DNA of 64,000 nucleotides from Rhodobacteraceae bacterium EL129 (GTDB taxonomy: Bacteria; Pseudomonadota; Alphaproteobacteria; Rhodobacterales; Rhodobacteraceae). The position numbers and the translations under genes are program-made. Position 1 is the stretch's first letter. Every line of letters begins with the position of its first letter. Of the stretch, positions 35,213-44,996 are shown piece by piece. Under the pieces are notes generated by a model. That model searched no databases. It saw only the letters and a program-made list of their open reading frames with translations, and was not told where the DNA came from. The stretch is taken from assembly GCA_900313005.1 (NCBI GenBank), contig ONZJ01000002.1, positions 789,001 through 853,000 of the forward strand, in the 5' to 3' direction.

Positions 35213-36169
35213 ATGGGAGACATACTGAAGCTCGTTGGACAGCGGCTCGGTCTCGGGTTGGTAATTCTACTCGTTATCTCAATTATCATCTTCTTCATGG
35301 TCGAACTTTTGCCCGGGGACATCGCTCAAGCGGTTCTGGGTCAAGGCGCCACAGAAGAAAACCTTGCAGCCTTGCGCAAGGAAATGGGCTTGGACAAGCC
35401 TGCATTCGTCAGATATTTTGGATGGCTCGGTAACGCGATCTTCCTCGATTTCGGTAACTCCGTCGTCACCGGCGAGAAGGTTTCGACCGTGATCGGTGCG
35501 CGCTTTGCGAACACTTTGTTCCTGGCCTGCTATGCTGCGGTGATCGCGGTTCCAGTTGCTATCGTTCTGGGCATCCTGGTGGCTCTGCTGCGCAACTCGA
35601 TCTTTGACCGGGTGGCCAACGTGCTGACGCTTACCTCGATTTCGTCTCCTGAATTCTTTTTGGGCTACATCCTGATCCTGTACTTCGCGGTTAAATGGGG
35701 CATGTTCCCTGCTATTGCCAGCCTGTCCGAGGGGATGAGCTTTGGCGAATTGCTCAATCGAACCTTCCTGCCGGCGCTGACGCTGGTTCTGGTTGTTGTG
35801 GCGCATATGATGCGGATGACACGGGCTGCGATTATCAACCTTCTGGCCTCGCCTTACATCGAAATGGCGCGCCTGAAAGGGGTTCCACCGCTGAAGGTGA
35901 TTGTCCGGCACGCTCTGCCAAATGCATGGGCACCGATCATCAACGTTGTGGCCCTTAACCTGGCCTACCTGATCACAGGTGTGGTTCTGGTTGAGGTGGT
36001 CTTTGTTTATCCCGGTATCGGCCAAGCTCTGGTGGATGCGGTGAGTAAACGTGACTTCCCGGTTGTTCAGGCTTGCTGCCTGATCTTCGCGGCCACCTTC
36101 ATCTTGCTGAACCTTGCAGCTGATGTTGGCGCCATTCTCACCAACCCGCGTCTGCGGCACCCGAAATAA
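35213..36169 (+). CDS. ABC transporter permease, DppB-like
   Basis: 318 aa inner-membrane permease with about six transmembrane helices. The N-terminal GLGLVILLVISIIIFFMVEL and LLPGDIAQAVLG are typical of DppB/OppB, and the ATPase-coupling EAA loop is MARLKGVPPLKVIVRHALPN. AGGGAGGGACAC precedes the start. With the next two genes it makes a complete translocator for the Tat-exported binding proteins. Confidence 0.95.
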   Translation: MGDILKLVGQRLGLGLVILLVISIIIFFMVELLPGDIAQAVLGQGATEENLAALRKEMGLDKPAFVRYFGWLGNAIFLDFGNSVVTGEKVSTVIGARFANTLFLACYAAVIAVPVAIVLGILVALLRNSIFDRVANVLTLTSISSPEFFLGYILILYFAVKWGMFPAIASLSEGMSFGELLNRTFLPALTLVLVVVAHMMRMTRAAIINLLASPYIEMARLKGVPPLKVIVRHALPNAWAPIINVVALNLAYLITGVVLVEVVFVYPGIGQALVDAVSKRDFPVVQACCLIFAATFILLNLAADVGAILTNPRLRHPK

Positions 36170-36181
36170 GGAGGCAGAACC

Positions 36182-37246
36182 ATGAGTATTTTTGTCATTA
36201 CCTACTACTCACTGCTTCTCGCCGGGTCTACGGCAGCAGCATTCTTCAACAAGCGTTCGATCTTTACGCTGCTTTTCTCACTGACGTTGGTGTCTTTCGT
36301 TGTGGGGATCATCGGCGGGCCAGGAGGACTTCGTGCAATTGCAATTTGCGCGGGGATTTTGGCTTTGGCCGCCATGGTTTCATACTCGTTCCGCGAGTTT
36401 TTAATCATGCTGGCAGGCCCTGAAGTGGCTAAGGAGTTGCGCACTGCACCTCTGACCGCCGCGTTTGGGATGTTCGTGATCTTCACCTACGCCATCACCG
36501 GTATCTTCGCACCCTGGATTGCACCTTTTGGTGAGGCTGAGGTCATCAGTTCGGCCTTTGCACCTGCGGATGAGAACATGCTTCTTGGTGCCGATCAGCT
36601 GGGCCGCGATATGTTCAGCCGATTGGTTTACGGCACGCGCAACTCGGTTGGTTTGGCTTTGACGGCAACCTGTCTGGCGTTCTTCCTGGGCGCGGGTGCG
36701 GGTCTTCTGGCAGCTGTAAAGGGCGGTTGGTTTGACCAGTTGATGGGACGAATTGCAGATGTGATCATGTCGATCCCATCGCTGATTTTCGCCCTTTTGA
36801 TGCTGTCGATCTTTGGCCCATCGATGCCTGTGATCATATGTGCTGTAGCAATTATCTATGCCCCGCGGGTGTTCCGCCTCACACGGGCTGTTGCAGGCAA
36901 CGTGGTTGTGATGGACTACATCGAAGCGGCCAAGCTACGTGGCGAAGGAACCGGCTATCTGATCCGGCGCGAAGTACTGCCAAACTCCATGGCACCACTG
37001 ATCGCTGAGTTTGGCTTGGAATTCTGCTTCGTCTTCCTGTTGGTTGCAGGTTTGTCGTTCCTTGGCCTGGGTATCCAGCCTCCGACCGCAGACTGGGGAT
37101 CAATGGTACGTGAAAACGCTACACTGATCTCGTTTGGCGACATAACCCCGCTTATCCCGGCTGCAGCCATTGCGCTATTGACGGTGGCGGTCAACTTCGT
37201 GGTTGACTGGATGTTGTTCCGGTCCTCCGGTCTGAAGGAGCACTAA
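36182..37246 (+). CDS. ABC transporter permease, DppC-like, with extra N-terminal helices
   Basis: 354 aa. Residues ~90-354 match DppC/OppC (TAAFGMFVIFTYAITGIFAP, then LLGADQLGRDMFSRLVYGTR, and EAA loop AAKLRGEGTGYLIRREVLPN). Residues 1-80 add about three hydrophobic helices not present in standard ~300-aa DppC proteins. The start follows AAGGAGGCAGAACC. It is 12 bp after the first permease gene and 2 bp before the ATPase gene. Confidence 0.93.
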   Translation: MSIFVITYYSLLLAGSTAAAFFNKRSIFTLLFSLTLVSFVVGIIGGPGGLRAIAICAGILALAAMVSYSFREFLIMLAGPEVAKELRTAPLTAAFGMFVIFTYAITGIFAPWIAPFGEAEVISSAFAPADENMLLGADQLGRDMFSRLVYGTRNSVGLALTATCLAFFLGAGAGLLAAVKGGWFDQLMGRIADVIMSIPSLIFALLMLSIFGPSMPVIICAVAIIYAPRVFRLTRAVAGNVVVMDYIEAAKLRGEGTGYLIRREVLPNSMAPLIAEFGLEFCFVFLLVAGLSFLGLGIQPPTADWGSMVRENATLISFGDITPLIPAAAIALLTVAVNFVVDWMLFRSSGLKEH

Positions 37247-37248
37247 TC

Positions 37249-38916
37249 ATGAACAAGAAAAAAGAAGTACTGCTAGAAATCAAGAATCTGAGGATCGAGG
37301 GATACTCAGACGAAAAGTGGGTCGACATCATCAAAGGTGTCGATCTGACCCTCCATCGCGGCGAAGTGATGGGCCTGATCGGGGAATCCGGAGCCGGAAA
37401 ATCTACGATTGGTGCCGGTGCCATGGGCTATGCCCGAGACGGGACCCGGATATCGGAAGGCTCATCGATCGAGTTCGATGGAATGGAGCTGACCACTGCC
37501 ACTGAATCCGAGAAACGCGCCCTGCGCGGCGCCCGGATTGCCTATGTGGCTCAGTCAGCGGCTGCCTCGTTCAATCCGGCGCATAAGATCATCGATCAAC
37601 ACACCGAGGCGCCTCTGCAATACCGACTGCAAAAGCGGATGGAAGCGCAGGAAGACGCGATGGACCTTTACGAGCGTCTGCGTTTGCCCCACCCGCAGGA
37701 GATCGGTTTCCGCTATCCCCACCAGGTGTCGGGTGGTCAGTTGCAACGTGCGATGACGGCCATGGCAATGTCCTGTCGGCCGGATCTCATCATTTTTGAT
37801 GAACCGACCACAGCCCTTGACGTGACCACGCAGATCGAAGTGCTGGCCGCGATCCGCGATATTGTGGATCAGTTCAACACGGCGGCGCTCTACATCACGC
37901 ACGATCTCGCGGTTGTGGCGCAGATGGCCGACACGATCAAAGTGTTGCTGAAGGGTGAAGAGGTTGAAGAGGCCTCGACCGAAGAGATGCTGAAAAACCC
38001 GAGAGAGGACTACACTAAATCTCTCTGGGCGGTGCGCAGCTTTGAAAGCCCGCAACGCCAGCGCCCCAAGGATGGTGTGCCTCTGATCTCGCTTCAAAAC
38101 ATTGATGCGTCTTACAGCTCGGGGCCCAAGATCCTCGATGATGTGTCGTTCGATGTCTATGAGGGTATGACCGTTTCGGTCGTGGGGGAATCCGGGTCGG
38201 GTAAATCCACGGCTGCGCGGGTCATTACCGGGCTTTTGCCTCCGTCCAAGGGCGAGGTTCTGTTCAAGGGCACGCCGTTCACGCATGATTACCGTGACCG
38301 CCCCAAGGACGAGCTGCGCCAGTGTCAGATGATCTATCAGTCTGCTGATACCTCGCTGAACCCGAAGGTGAAGATCTCGGAAATCATCGGCCGACCGGCA
38401 CAGTTCTACTCCGGCCTCAAAGGAGCGGACCTCAAGGCGCGGGTGGACGAACTTCTGGATCTGATCGAACTAGAGCCGTCGCAATACTACAACCGCTACC
38501 CATCCGAGCTGTCGGGTGGTCAGAAGCAGCGGATCGGTATTGCGCGCGCCCTGGCTGCGGAACCGACGTTCATCATCTGTGACGAGGTTACATCAGCCCT
38601 CGACCAGCTGGTGGCCGAAGGCATCCTGCGGCTTCTGGACCGGCTCCAGAACGAGCTGAACCTGGCCTATATGTTCATCACTCACGATCTGGCCACTGTG
38701 CGTTCTATCTCGGACGAGGTGGTGGTGATGCAGCAAGGTAAAGTGGTGGAGCAGGGCGCGAAGGACGACATGTTCAAGCCGCCGCACCATCCCTATACTG
38801 ACCTGTTGCTCAGTTCGGTACCTGAGATGGATCCAAACTGGCTGACCACACTGCTCGAGGAGCGTGGCGTGGAAAACCTGGGCGATGCGGCTGCGGCGAA
38901 GATTGCCGAAAAGTAA
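37249..38916 (+). CDS. Fused double ABC ATPase, DppD-DppF-like
   Basis: 555 aa with two ATP-binding cassettes in one chain. The first has Walker A GESGAGKST (45-53), signature SGGQLQR and Walker B LIIFDEPTTALD. The second has Walker A GESGSGKST (about 315-323), signature SGGQKQR and Walker B FIICDEVTSALD. It energises peptide-type import in the inner membrane complex. A terminator follows directly, so this is the operon end. Confidence 0.95.
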   Translation: MNKKKEVLLEIKNLRIEGYSDEKWVDIIKGVDLTLHRGEVMGLIGESGAGKSTIGAGAMGYARDGTRISEGSSIEFDGMELTTATESEKRALRGARIAYVAQSAAASFNPAHKIIDQHTEAPLQYRLQKRMEAQEDAMDLYERLRLPHPQEIGFRYPHQVSGGQLQRAMTAMAMSCRPDLIIFDEPTTALDVTTQIEVLAAIRDIVDQFNTAALYITHDLAVVAQMADTIKVLLKGEEVEEASTEEMLKNPREDYTKSLWAVRSFESPQRQRPKDGVPLISLQNIDASYSSGPKILDDVSFDVYEGMTVSVVGESGSGKSTAARVITGLLPPSKGEVLFKGTPFTHDYRDRPKDELRQCQMIYQSADTSLNPKVKISEIIGRPAQFYSGLKGADLKARVDELLDLIELEPSQYYNRYPSELSGGQKQRIGIARALAAEPTFIICDEVTSALDQLVAEGILRLLDRLQNELNLAYMFITHDLATVRSISDEVVVMQQGKVVEQGAKDDMFKPPHHPYTDLLLSSVPEMDPNWLTTLLEERGVENLGDAAAAKIAEK

Positions 38917-38938
38917 GCCACAAGGCCTCAGACACGAG

Positions 38939-38970
38939 AAAGGGCGGTCCGCAACTGGACCGCCCTTTTT
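38939..38970 (+). terminator. Terminator after the ABC ATPase gene
   Basis: AAAGGGCGGTCC pairs with GGACCGCCCTTT around a 6-nt loop, then TT. The A-run on the other side lets it also end reverse-strand transcripts of the microprotein gene at 39004. Confidence 0.9.
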
Positions 38971-39003
38971 CGTATCAAACGGGAGGAGGGTGTTGATGCG
39001 CGC

Positions 39004-39123
39004 TCAGAGGATCGCCATCGCGGCACCCACCATGGTGGCCACGATGACCGCATAGACGATCACCACTGCCTGCCATGTCGCGGAGTGCATCCGCAGTTCT
39101 TTGTTCAGCTCATCACGGTTCAT
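39004..39123 (-). CDS. 39-aa single-pass membrane microprotein (copy 1)
   Basis: 39 aa: a polar N-terminal helix (MNRDELNKELRMHSATWQ) followed by one hydrophobic helix (AVVIVYAVIVATMVGAAMAI). It is closely similar over its first 20 residues to the 40-aa product encoded just upstream on the same strand. The start is chosen by this match; an in-frame extension to 39189 has no support. Single-pass inner-membrane protein, function unknown. Confidence 0.7.
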   Translation of the reverse strand: MNRDELNKELRMHSATWQAVVIVYAVIVATMVGAAMAIL

Positions 39124-39260
39124 GGTGCCAATCCACTTCCTGAGAGGGGTATCGCTAAAGACAAAGACGCCGTCTGGCGAAAAGGCCATCCGGCGTCGAA
39201 TTTCAAAGTATGAGGGGCGTTCTGCCTCGGGTCAGGCGCTCAACGCGCCCAAAACCTGGG

Positions 39261-39383
39261 TTAGGCCATCACGGCCATAGCCGACAGCACCATCGTGCCA
39301 ACCAGAAGACCATAGACAGCTGCTACAGCTTGCCAAGTTGCCGAATGCATACGCAGTTCTTTGTTCAGTTCTTCGCGGGTCAT
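39261..39383 (-). CDS. 40-aa single-pass membrane microprotein (copy 2)
   Basis: 40 aa: MTREELNKELRMHSATWQAV followed by a hydrophobic helix to the C-terminus. A strong ribosome site (GGAGGCTGAT) precedes the ATG. A candidate promoter reads TTGTTC, 16 nt, TAGATG (reverse strand, 39466-39439), and an AGGAAC/GTTCCT hairpin (39413-39430) lies in its leader. Tandem paralogue of the gene at 39004. No family recognised. Confidence 0.72.
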   Translation of the reverse strand: MTREELNKELRMHSATWQAVAAVYGLLVGTMVLSAMAVMA

Positions 39384-39573
39384 ATCAGCCTCCATCTTTC
39401 TGGGTTAGGGCCAGGAACGGTGTTGTTCCTATGACCCCCATCTAGAGATTAATTATGGCGGAACAAGGGCAAATCGCACGAGAATCCATGCGCGCCGTGC
39501 AACCCTGATATGGTGCTATTTCATATCTGAAATAGGCTACAGTTTTGCTTAATCCCGGTGCTTCAAGCCAGCG

Positions 39574-42500
39574 TCAAGCTGAACCCTGCAACGGCATCAC
39601 CGTCAAATCGCCCTCAAGTCGCGCCTTGATCGCCATGGCGGCGGCATGGCTGCCTGCGGCGGTCGTGTAGTAGGGGATCTTGTCATACAAGGCCACCGAA
39701 CGGATTTCGCGGCTGTCTTCCACGGCAGCGGCGCCTTCGGTGGTGTTCATCAGCAGATGAATTTGACCGTCCTTGAGCATGTCCACCACATTGGGCCGGC
39801 CTTCATAGACCTTCTTGACCACATCGCAGGTCATCCCGTGCTCTTCCAGGAAGGCCGCTGTGCCGCCCGTAGCCACCATGGAAAAGCCCATGTCCACAAG
39901 CGTCTGTGCGGTTTCCACCAGCTGAGGCGTCTTGTCGGCGTCCTTGATCGAAAAGAACACAGTGCCGCCTTCGGGCAGGTCTGTGCCCGCACCCATCTGG
40001 GCCTTGAGGAAGGCCCGCGGGAAGCTGACATCCCAGCCCATCACTTCGCCGGTCGAGCGCATCTCCGGACCAAGGATCGTATCCACACCGGGGAAGCGCG
40101 CGAAGGGCATCACCGCCTCTTTCACGCTGAACCACGGCATCGCCGGGTCAGCCAGCGTCATCTGGTCCGCCATGGCCGCTGTGCCGGGCTTGGCATCCGC
40201 AGGGTAGGGGCCACGGTGCGGGAAGGCGCTCAGCGGCTCACCGGCCATCAAACGGGCGGCAATCGACGCAATGGCGCTGTCTGTCGCCTTGGCCACAAAG
40301 GGCACAGTGCGGCTGGCGCGGGGGTTCACTTCGATCAGATAGATATCCTCGCCCTGCACGGCAAACTGCACGTTCATCAGACCGACCACGTTCAGCGCTA
40401 AGGCCAAAGCCTCGGTCTGACGCTCAATCTCGGAGATGATGTGTTTGGGCAATGAATACGGTGGCAATGAACAGGCACTATCGCCCGAATGCACGCCGGC
40501 TTCTTCGATGTGTTGCAGGATGCCTGCGACGTGCACGGATTTCCCGTCACTCAGCGCATCCACGTCACATTCAATGGCACCTGCCAGATAGCCATCCAGC
40601 AGCACAGGGCTGTCGCCCGAGACAACTACCGCTTCGGCAATGTAGCGCTCCAGCTGGGCCATATCGCGCACGATCTCCATCGCGCGGCCACCCAGCACGT
40701 ATGAGGGGCGGATCACCAGCGGGAATCCGATTTCTTTTGCAATCTCAAGCGCCTGCGCGTCGGTGCTGGCAATGCCATTGTTCGGCTGCTTCAGCCCCAG
40801 ATCATTGACCAGCGCCTGGAATCGCTCGCGGTCTTCGGCCAGATCAATGGCATCGGGCGTGGTGCCCAGGATCGGAATGCCTTCGGCCTCCAGCGCGTTG
40901 GCCAGCTTCAGGGGTGTCTGTCCACCGAACTGCACGATCACGCCGTGCAGCGTGCCGTTTTCCTGCTCCACCCGCAGGATTTCCAACACATGCTCGAACG
41001 TCAGCGGCTCAAAGTACAAGCGGTCAGAGGTGTCATAATCCGTGCTCACCGTCTCGGGGTTGCAGTTGATCATGATTGTCTCATAGCCTGCGCCGGTCAG
41101 CGCATAGCAGGCGTGACAGCAGCAGTAATCAAATTCGATCCCCTGGCCGATCCGGTTGGGCCCGCCGCCCAGAATGACCACCTTCTGGCGGTCAGAGGGC
41201 CGCGCCTCGCACTCCACTTCGCCCATCATTGGCTCTTCGTAGGTGGAATACATATAAGGTGTCTGCGCTTCAAATTCAGCGGCACAGGTGTCGATGCGCT
41301 TGAACACGGCTTTGACGTCTAACGCCAGCCGGGCACGGCGTACATCGGCCTCAGATTTACCCGTCAGCATTGCCAGACGCGCATCTGTAAAGCCCATCAT
41401 TTTCAAATCACGAAGGCCCGCCTCATCGCTTGGCAGGCCATTGGCGCGCACTACATCCTCTGCTTCCACGATTTCGCGGATCCGGGCCAGGAACCATGGG
41501 TCAAACATGGTGGTGGCGTGAATTTCATCGTCGGTCAGACCTTCGCGCATGGCCTGCGCAATGGTGCGCATCCGGTCAGGGGTCTGCAAGCTGATCGCCT
41601 TGATCACAGCGGATTTTTCTGGCGCGCCTTCAATCTCGACCTCGTCAAAGCCGCACAGGCCCGTCTCCATCGACGCCAATGCCTTTTGCAGGCTTTCGTG
41701 GATGGTCCGACCAATCGCCATGGCCTCACCCACCGATTTCATCGCCGTGGACAGATGCGGGGCGGAACCGGCGAATTTCTCGAACGCAAAGCGCGGGATT
41801 TTGGTGACCACATAGTCAATCGTCGGCTCAAAGCTGGCCGGCGTCACCTTGGTGATGTCATTGTCCAGCTCGTCCAGCGTATAGCCAATCGCCAGTTTGG
41901 CGGCGATCTTGGCAATCGGGAAACCCGTCGCCTTGGACGCCAAAGCCGAAGACCGCGACACACGCGGGTTCATTTCAATCACCACCATGCGACCATCGTC
42001 GGGGTTGATCGCCCATTGCACGTTGGATCCGCCGGTCTCGACGCCAATCTCGCGCAGCACAGCAATCGAGCCGTTGCGCATGATCTGGTATTCCTTGTCG
42101 GTCAGCGTCAGGGCAGGGGCCACGGTGATGCTGTCGCCCGTGTGCACGCCCATCGGATCGACGTTTTCAATGGCACAAACGATGATGGCGTTATCCGCTT
42201 TGTCGCGGACCACTTCCATCTCGTATTCTTTCCAGCCCAGCAGGCTCTCGTCGATCAGGATCTGATTGACTGGGCTGGCATCCAGGCCGGATTTGCAGAA
42301 ATGCTCATAATCATCGCGGTTGTAGGCCACGCCGCCACCTGTACCACCAAGGGTAAAGGCAGGACGGATAATGGCAGGCAGGCCGATGTCATCGAGCGCC
42401 GCCATACATTCTTCAAACGTCTCGGCAATCGTGGCACGTGGGTTTTCAATCCCCAGACGGTCCATCGCCTCGCGGAACAGCTTGCGGTCCTCAGCCATTT

Positions 42501-42870
42501 CAATGGCCTCGCGGTTCGCGCCAATCAGCTCAACGCCAAATTTCTCAAGCACACCCATGTCGGCCACAGCCAATGCGGTGTTCAAACCCGTCTGTCCGCC
42601 CATCGTGGGCAGCAGGGCGTCGGGGCGCTCCTTTTCGATGATCCGGGCCAAAACTTCGGGTGTGATCGGCTCGATATAGGTGGCGTCGGCCAGTTCCGGA
42701 TCGGTCATGATGGTCGCGGGGTTCGAGTTCACCAAGATCACCCGGTAGCCTTCTTCGCGTAGAGCTTTGCAGGCTTGTGCGCCCGAGTAGTCAAACTCGC
42801 AGGCTTGTCCGATAATAATGGGGCCAGCACCGATGATCATGATGGATTTCAGATCAGTTCTTTTTGGCAT
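39574..42870 (-). CDS. carB: Carbamoyl-phosphate synthase large subunit
   Basis: 1098 aa (E. coli 1073). It makes carbamoyl phosphate for arginine and pyrimidine synthesis using ammonia from CarA. Two homologous ATP-grasp halves are seen: the first near [20 protein letters not shown], the second near [20 protein letters not shown], followed by an MGS-type allosteric domain at the C-terminus ([20 protein letters not shown]). carA is not in the window. The gene is complete. Confidence 0.98.
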   Translation of the reverse strand: MPKRTDLKSIMIIGAGPIIIGQACEFDYSGAQACKALREEGYRVILVNSNPATIMTDPELADATYIEPITPEVLARIIEKERPDALLPTMGGQTGLNTALAVADMGVLEKFGVELIGANREAIEMAEDRKLFREAMDRLGIENPRATIAETFEECMAALDDIGLPAIIRPAFTLGGTGGGVAYNRDDYEHFCKSGLDASPVNQILIDESLLGWKEYEMEVVRDKADNAIIVCAIENVDPMGVHTGDSITVAPALTLTDKEYQIMRNGSIAVLREIGVETGGSNVQWAINPDDGRMVVIEMNPRVSRSSALASKATGFPIAKIAAKLAIGYTLDELDNDITKVTPASFEPTIDYVVTKIPRFAFEKFAGSAPHLSTAMKSVGEAMAIGRTIHESLQKALASMETGLCGFDEVEIEGAPEKSAVIKAISLQTPDRMRTIAQAMREGLTDDEIHATTMFDPWFLARIREIVEAEDVVRANGLPSDEAGLRDLKMMGFTDARLAMLTGKSEADVRRARLALDVKAVFKRIDTCAAEFEAQTPYMYSTYEEPMMGEVECEARPSDRQKVVILGGGPNRIGQGIEFDYCCCHACYALTGAGYETIMINCNPETVSTDYDTSDRLYFEPLTFEHVLEILRVEQENGTLHGVIVQFGGQTPLKLANALEAEGIPILGTTPDAIDLAEDRERFQALVNDLGLKQPNNGIASTDAQALEIAKEIGFPLVIRPSYVLGGRAMEIVRDMAQLERYIAEAVVVSGDSPVLLDGYLAGAIECDVDALSDGKSVHVAGILQHIEEAGVHSGDSACSLPPYSLPKHIISEIERQTEALALALNVVGLMNVQFAVQGEDIYLIEVNPRASRTVPFVAKATDSAIASIAARLMAGEPLSAFPHRGPYPADAKPGTAAMADQMTLADPAMPWFSVKEAVMPFARFPGVDTILGPEMRSTGEVMGWDVSFPRAFLKAQMGAGTDLPEGGTVFFSIKDADKTPQLVETAQTLVDMGFSMVATGGTAAFLEEHGMTCDVVKKVYEGRPNVVDMLKDGQIHLLMNTTEGAAAVEDSREIRSVALYDKIPYYTTAAGSHAAAMAIKARLEGDLTVMPLQGSA

Positions 42871-42954
42871 GGGACCCCCTGGTTCGGCGCAAATTGCAGT
42901 GGGTTATAGGCATTGGCGCTGCGGACGCAAGGGGCCTACAGCTCTATCCCCAAT

Positions 42955-42987
42955 AAAAAAGCCGCCCTGCGGAAGGGCGGCTTTTTT
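42955..42987 (-). terminator. Bidirectional-looking terminator between the VPLPA gene and carB
   Basis: AAAAAAGCCGCCCT pairs with AGGGCGGCTTTTTT around a 5-nt loop. It lies 23 bp past the stop of the VPLPA-CTERM gene on the reverse strand. Confidence 0.92.
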
Positions 42988-43009
42988 ATCTATGTATTCT
43001 TGCGCTGAA

Positions 43010-43708
43010 CTAGCTGCGTTTGAACTTGCGCTTGGCTGCAGCCAATCCAGCCAGACCAGAGAGCAACAGCAAACCACCCGCAGGAAGCGGCATAGGCGTC
43101 AGCGGCGTGGAGAATGTAACCAAATCCGTTGTTAATAGAGGATCCGGCGCAAACGCGGAGGTGAACTCGATGTTGTCGATAGCGACGTCCCAGCTGTCTG
43201 TGCCCATAAAGATTTGCAGACCCACGCTCGACGTCCAGCTTCCTGCGTAGGAGTTGAACCCAGTCGTTGCAGTCGGGTTGTAGGTGTCTTCCAACAACAC
43301 AGTGCCAGTTGCCATGTCGATGACTTGCAGCAGCATATCCCTGTCCCGCCAGATATTCGGCGAGATATCAAATCCGGTCAGCGTCACATCATAGTTATCT
43401 TCTGCGACGAGCGAGATCGAGCGACCACCAGCGTCGCGATATCCAAACCCAACACCTGTCAGCGTATTGTAGTCGGTGCTCCAGTAACGGAGACCTTCCA
43501 GCTCAACAGTGTCGGTGTTCCCGTCGTATACCACATCGACTTCACCCGCGATGTCGCCGTGATCTTGGCTAATCCTGTCCCAGTGATTACAAACGTTGCT
43601 TGTATCCCAAGGTCTCGGATCGCAGACGCTCCCCGAGAAATCTATCGTGGCAGCGCTCGCGCTTCCGGCAAATGCCGTGAAGGCTGCGGCCAATAGAACC
43701 TTTTTCAT
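43010..43708 (-). CDS. Exported VPLPA-CTERM sorting-signal protein
   Basis: 232 aa. A signal peptide at ~1-20 ends in ASA. A beta-rich, aromatic and aspartate-rich middle (NIWRDRDMLLQVIDMATG and similar) follows. The C-terminus is a PEP-CTERM-type sorting signal: PLPAGGLLLLSGLAGLAA then the basic tail KRKFKRS. Such proteins are cut and anchored or released by an exosortase, usually into exopolysaccharide-rich surfaces. No exosortase gene is in the window. The start at 43708 has GGGGAAGC upstream. Ligand unknown. Confidence 0.85.
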   Translation of the reverse strand: MKKVLLAAAFTAFAGSASAATIDFSGSVCDPRPWDTSNVCNHWDRISQDHGDIAGEVDVVYDGNTDTVELEGLRYWSTDYNTLTGVGFGYRDAGGRSISLVAEDNYDVTLTGFDISPNIWRDRDMLLQVIDMATGTVLLEDTYNPTATTGFNSYAGSWTSSVGLQIFMGTDSWDVAIDNIEFTSAFAPDPLLTTDLVTFSTPLTPMPLPAGGLLLLSGLAGLAAAKRKFKRS

Positions 43709-43728
43709 ATTGCTTCCCCTAGTTACCA

Positions 43729-43751
43729 AACCATCACCAAATTTAATGGTT
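43729..43751. promoter_or_regulatory. Inverted repeat upstream of the VPLPA gene
   Basis: AACCAT (43729-43734) and ATGGTT (43746-43751) are inverted arms 11 bp apart, in an AT-rich intergenic region 21 bp before the VPLPA gene start. Candidate operator. Confidence 0.35.
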
Positions 43752-43871
43752 ACAGACCAAATCGTACTGTACCCACCATTATGGCAAAAATTAATAGAAT
43801 TGAAAAGGCTAATTTAACTCTGCCGTGAAACTGTTATAAAATAGGCCTCGCGTCAAATAATACAGGTACTT

Positions 43872-44996
43872 ATGCAGATTCGAATCGATCATGGACCTGA
43901 TGGGACGGCCTGTCTTTTTGGACGTGCTTTAGAGCTGATTACAGCCCATTCTCCCGAGGAAGTGTCAGCCGCGTTAACCGCCATGGATGATGCCCGTGCC
44001 AAGGGCAAATGGCTGGCCGGATACGCCAGTTACGAGCTGGGCTATGTGCTGGAGCCGACACTTTTGCCGTTGTTGCCCGCGGAACGCCGTTTGCCGCTTT
44101 TGCAATTTGGTGTCTACGACTGGCCCAATATTGCCGAACCCTTGCGTCCTGACGATGCCGCCCTGTCTGATTTTCACCCGCATTGGGACGCGGCACGCTA
44201 TGCACAGGCCTTCAGGACCGTTCATGATAACATCTGCGCTGGAAACTTCTATCAGGCCAACCTGACCTTCCCCATTTCGCTTGGGGCGACAGGTACGCCC
44301 GAGGCGCTGTATCATGCGCTCAGCCAAGTGCAGCCCGTACGCTTTGGGGCGATGGTCACCCAAGACGGCCTGCCATCGCTGCTCTCGCGGTCGCCCGAGC
44401 TGTTTTTCCGCACTGATTCCAATGGCCAGATTGCCACGCGCCCCATGAAAGGCACGCAGCCCCGGTCCGAAGATCCGGCCGAAGACGCGCGTCGCCGGTT
44501 TTTCCTGCAAACGGACGAAAAGAACCGTGCCGAAAATCTGATGATCGTGGACTTGTTGCGCAACGACCTGAGCCGCATCTGCCGGGCAGGCACGGTTGAA
44601 GTGCCCGAGCTGTTTTCAGTTGAAACCTATGAAACTGTGCACCAGATGACCTCGCTGATCACCGGGTTGATGATCGGCGGCACAGGCCTTAGCGACATAT
44701 TCCGCGCGCTTTTTCCCTGCGGCTCAATCACCGGCGCGCCCAAGGTCAGCGCCATGCAGGTGTTGGCGGATCTGGAACGGGCCGCACGTGATATCTATTG
44801 TGGCACCATTGGTTGGGCCGCCCCGGATGGGCGGTCTGAGTTTAACGTGGCCATCCGCACTTTGATGGTCGAGAACGAGGCGGCCCGCCTCAATGTCGGG
44901 GGCGGTGTGGTCTATGACAGCACCGCGGACGGCGAATATGAGGAAGCCCTATGGAAAGCCCGCTTCGCCCGCCAGTTGATCCCGACTTCCGCCTGA
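43872..44996 (+). CDS. pabB: Aminodeoxychorismate synthase component I
   Basis: 374 aa, chorismate-binding enzyme family. It converts chorismate plus ammonia to 4-amino-4-deoxychorismate for folate synthesis. RPMKGTQPRSEDPAEDARR, the DLLRNDLSRI block and GSITGAPKVSAMQ are typical PabB/TrpE motifs; MKGTQPR marks the PabB-type active-site lysine region. It is short relative to TrpE because the N-terminal region is reduced. It overlaps the following aminotransferase gene by 46 bp, which confirms the pathway. Confidence 0.92.
   Translation: MQIRIDHGPDGTACLFGRALELITAHSPEEVSAALTAMDDARAKGKWLAGYASYELGYVLEPTLLPLLPAERRLPLLQFGVYDWPNIAEPLRPDDAALSDFHPHWDAARYAQAFRTVHDNICAGNFYQANLTFPISLGATGTPEALYHALSQVQPVRFGAMVTQDGLPSLLSRSPELFFRTDSNGQIATRPMKGTQPRSEDPAEDARRRFFLQTDEKNRAENLMIVDLLRNDLSRICRAGTVEVPELFSVETYETVHQMTSLITGLMIGGTGLSDIFRALFPCGSITGAPKVSAMQVLADLERAARDIYCGTIGWAAPDGRSEFNVAIRTLMVENEAARLNVGGGVVYDSTADGEYEEALWKARFARQLIPTSA

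Noticed and set aside
38575-38610. DEV in place of DEP in the second ATPase Walker B region
   Set aside because: The DEVTSALD form is common in DppF/OppF-type cassettes, and the catalytic Glu is kept.
41518-42762. Long open frame on the forward strand (414 codons)
   Set aside because: It is antisense to carB, whose sequence is clearly recognised. It is arginine/histidine rich as expected for a shadow frame in GC-rich DNA.
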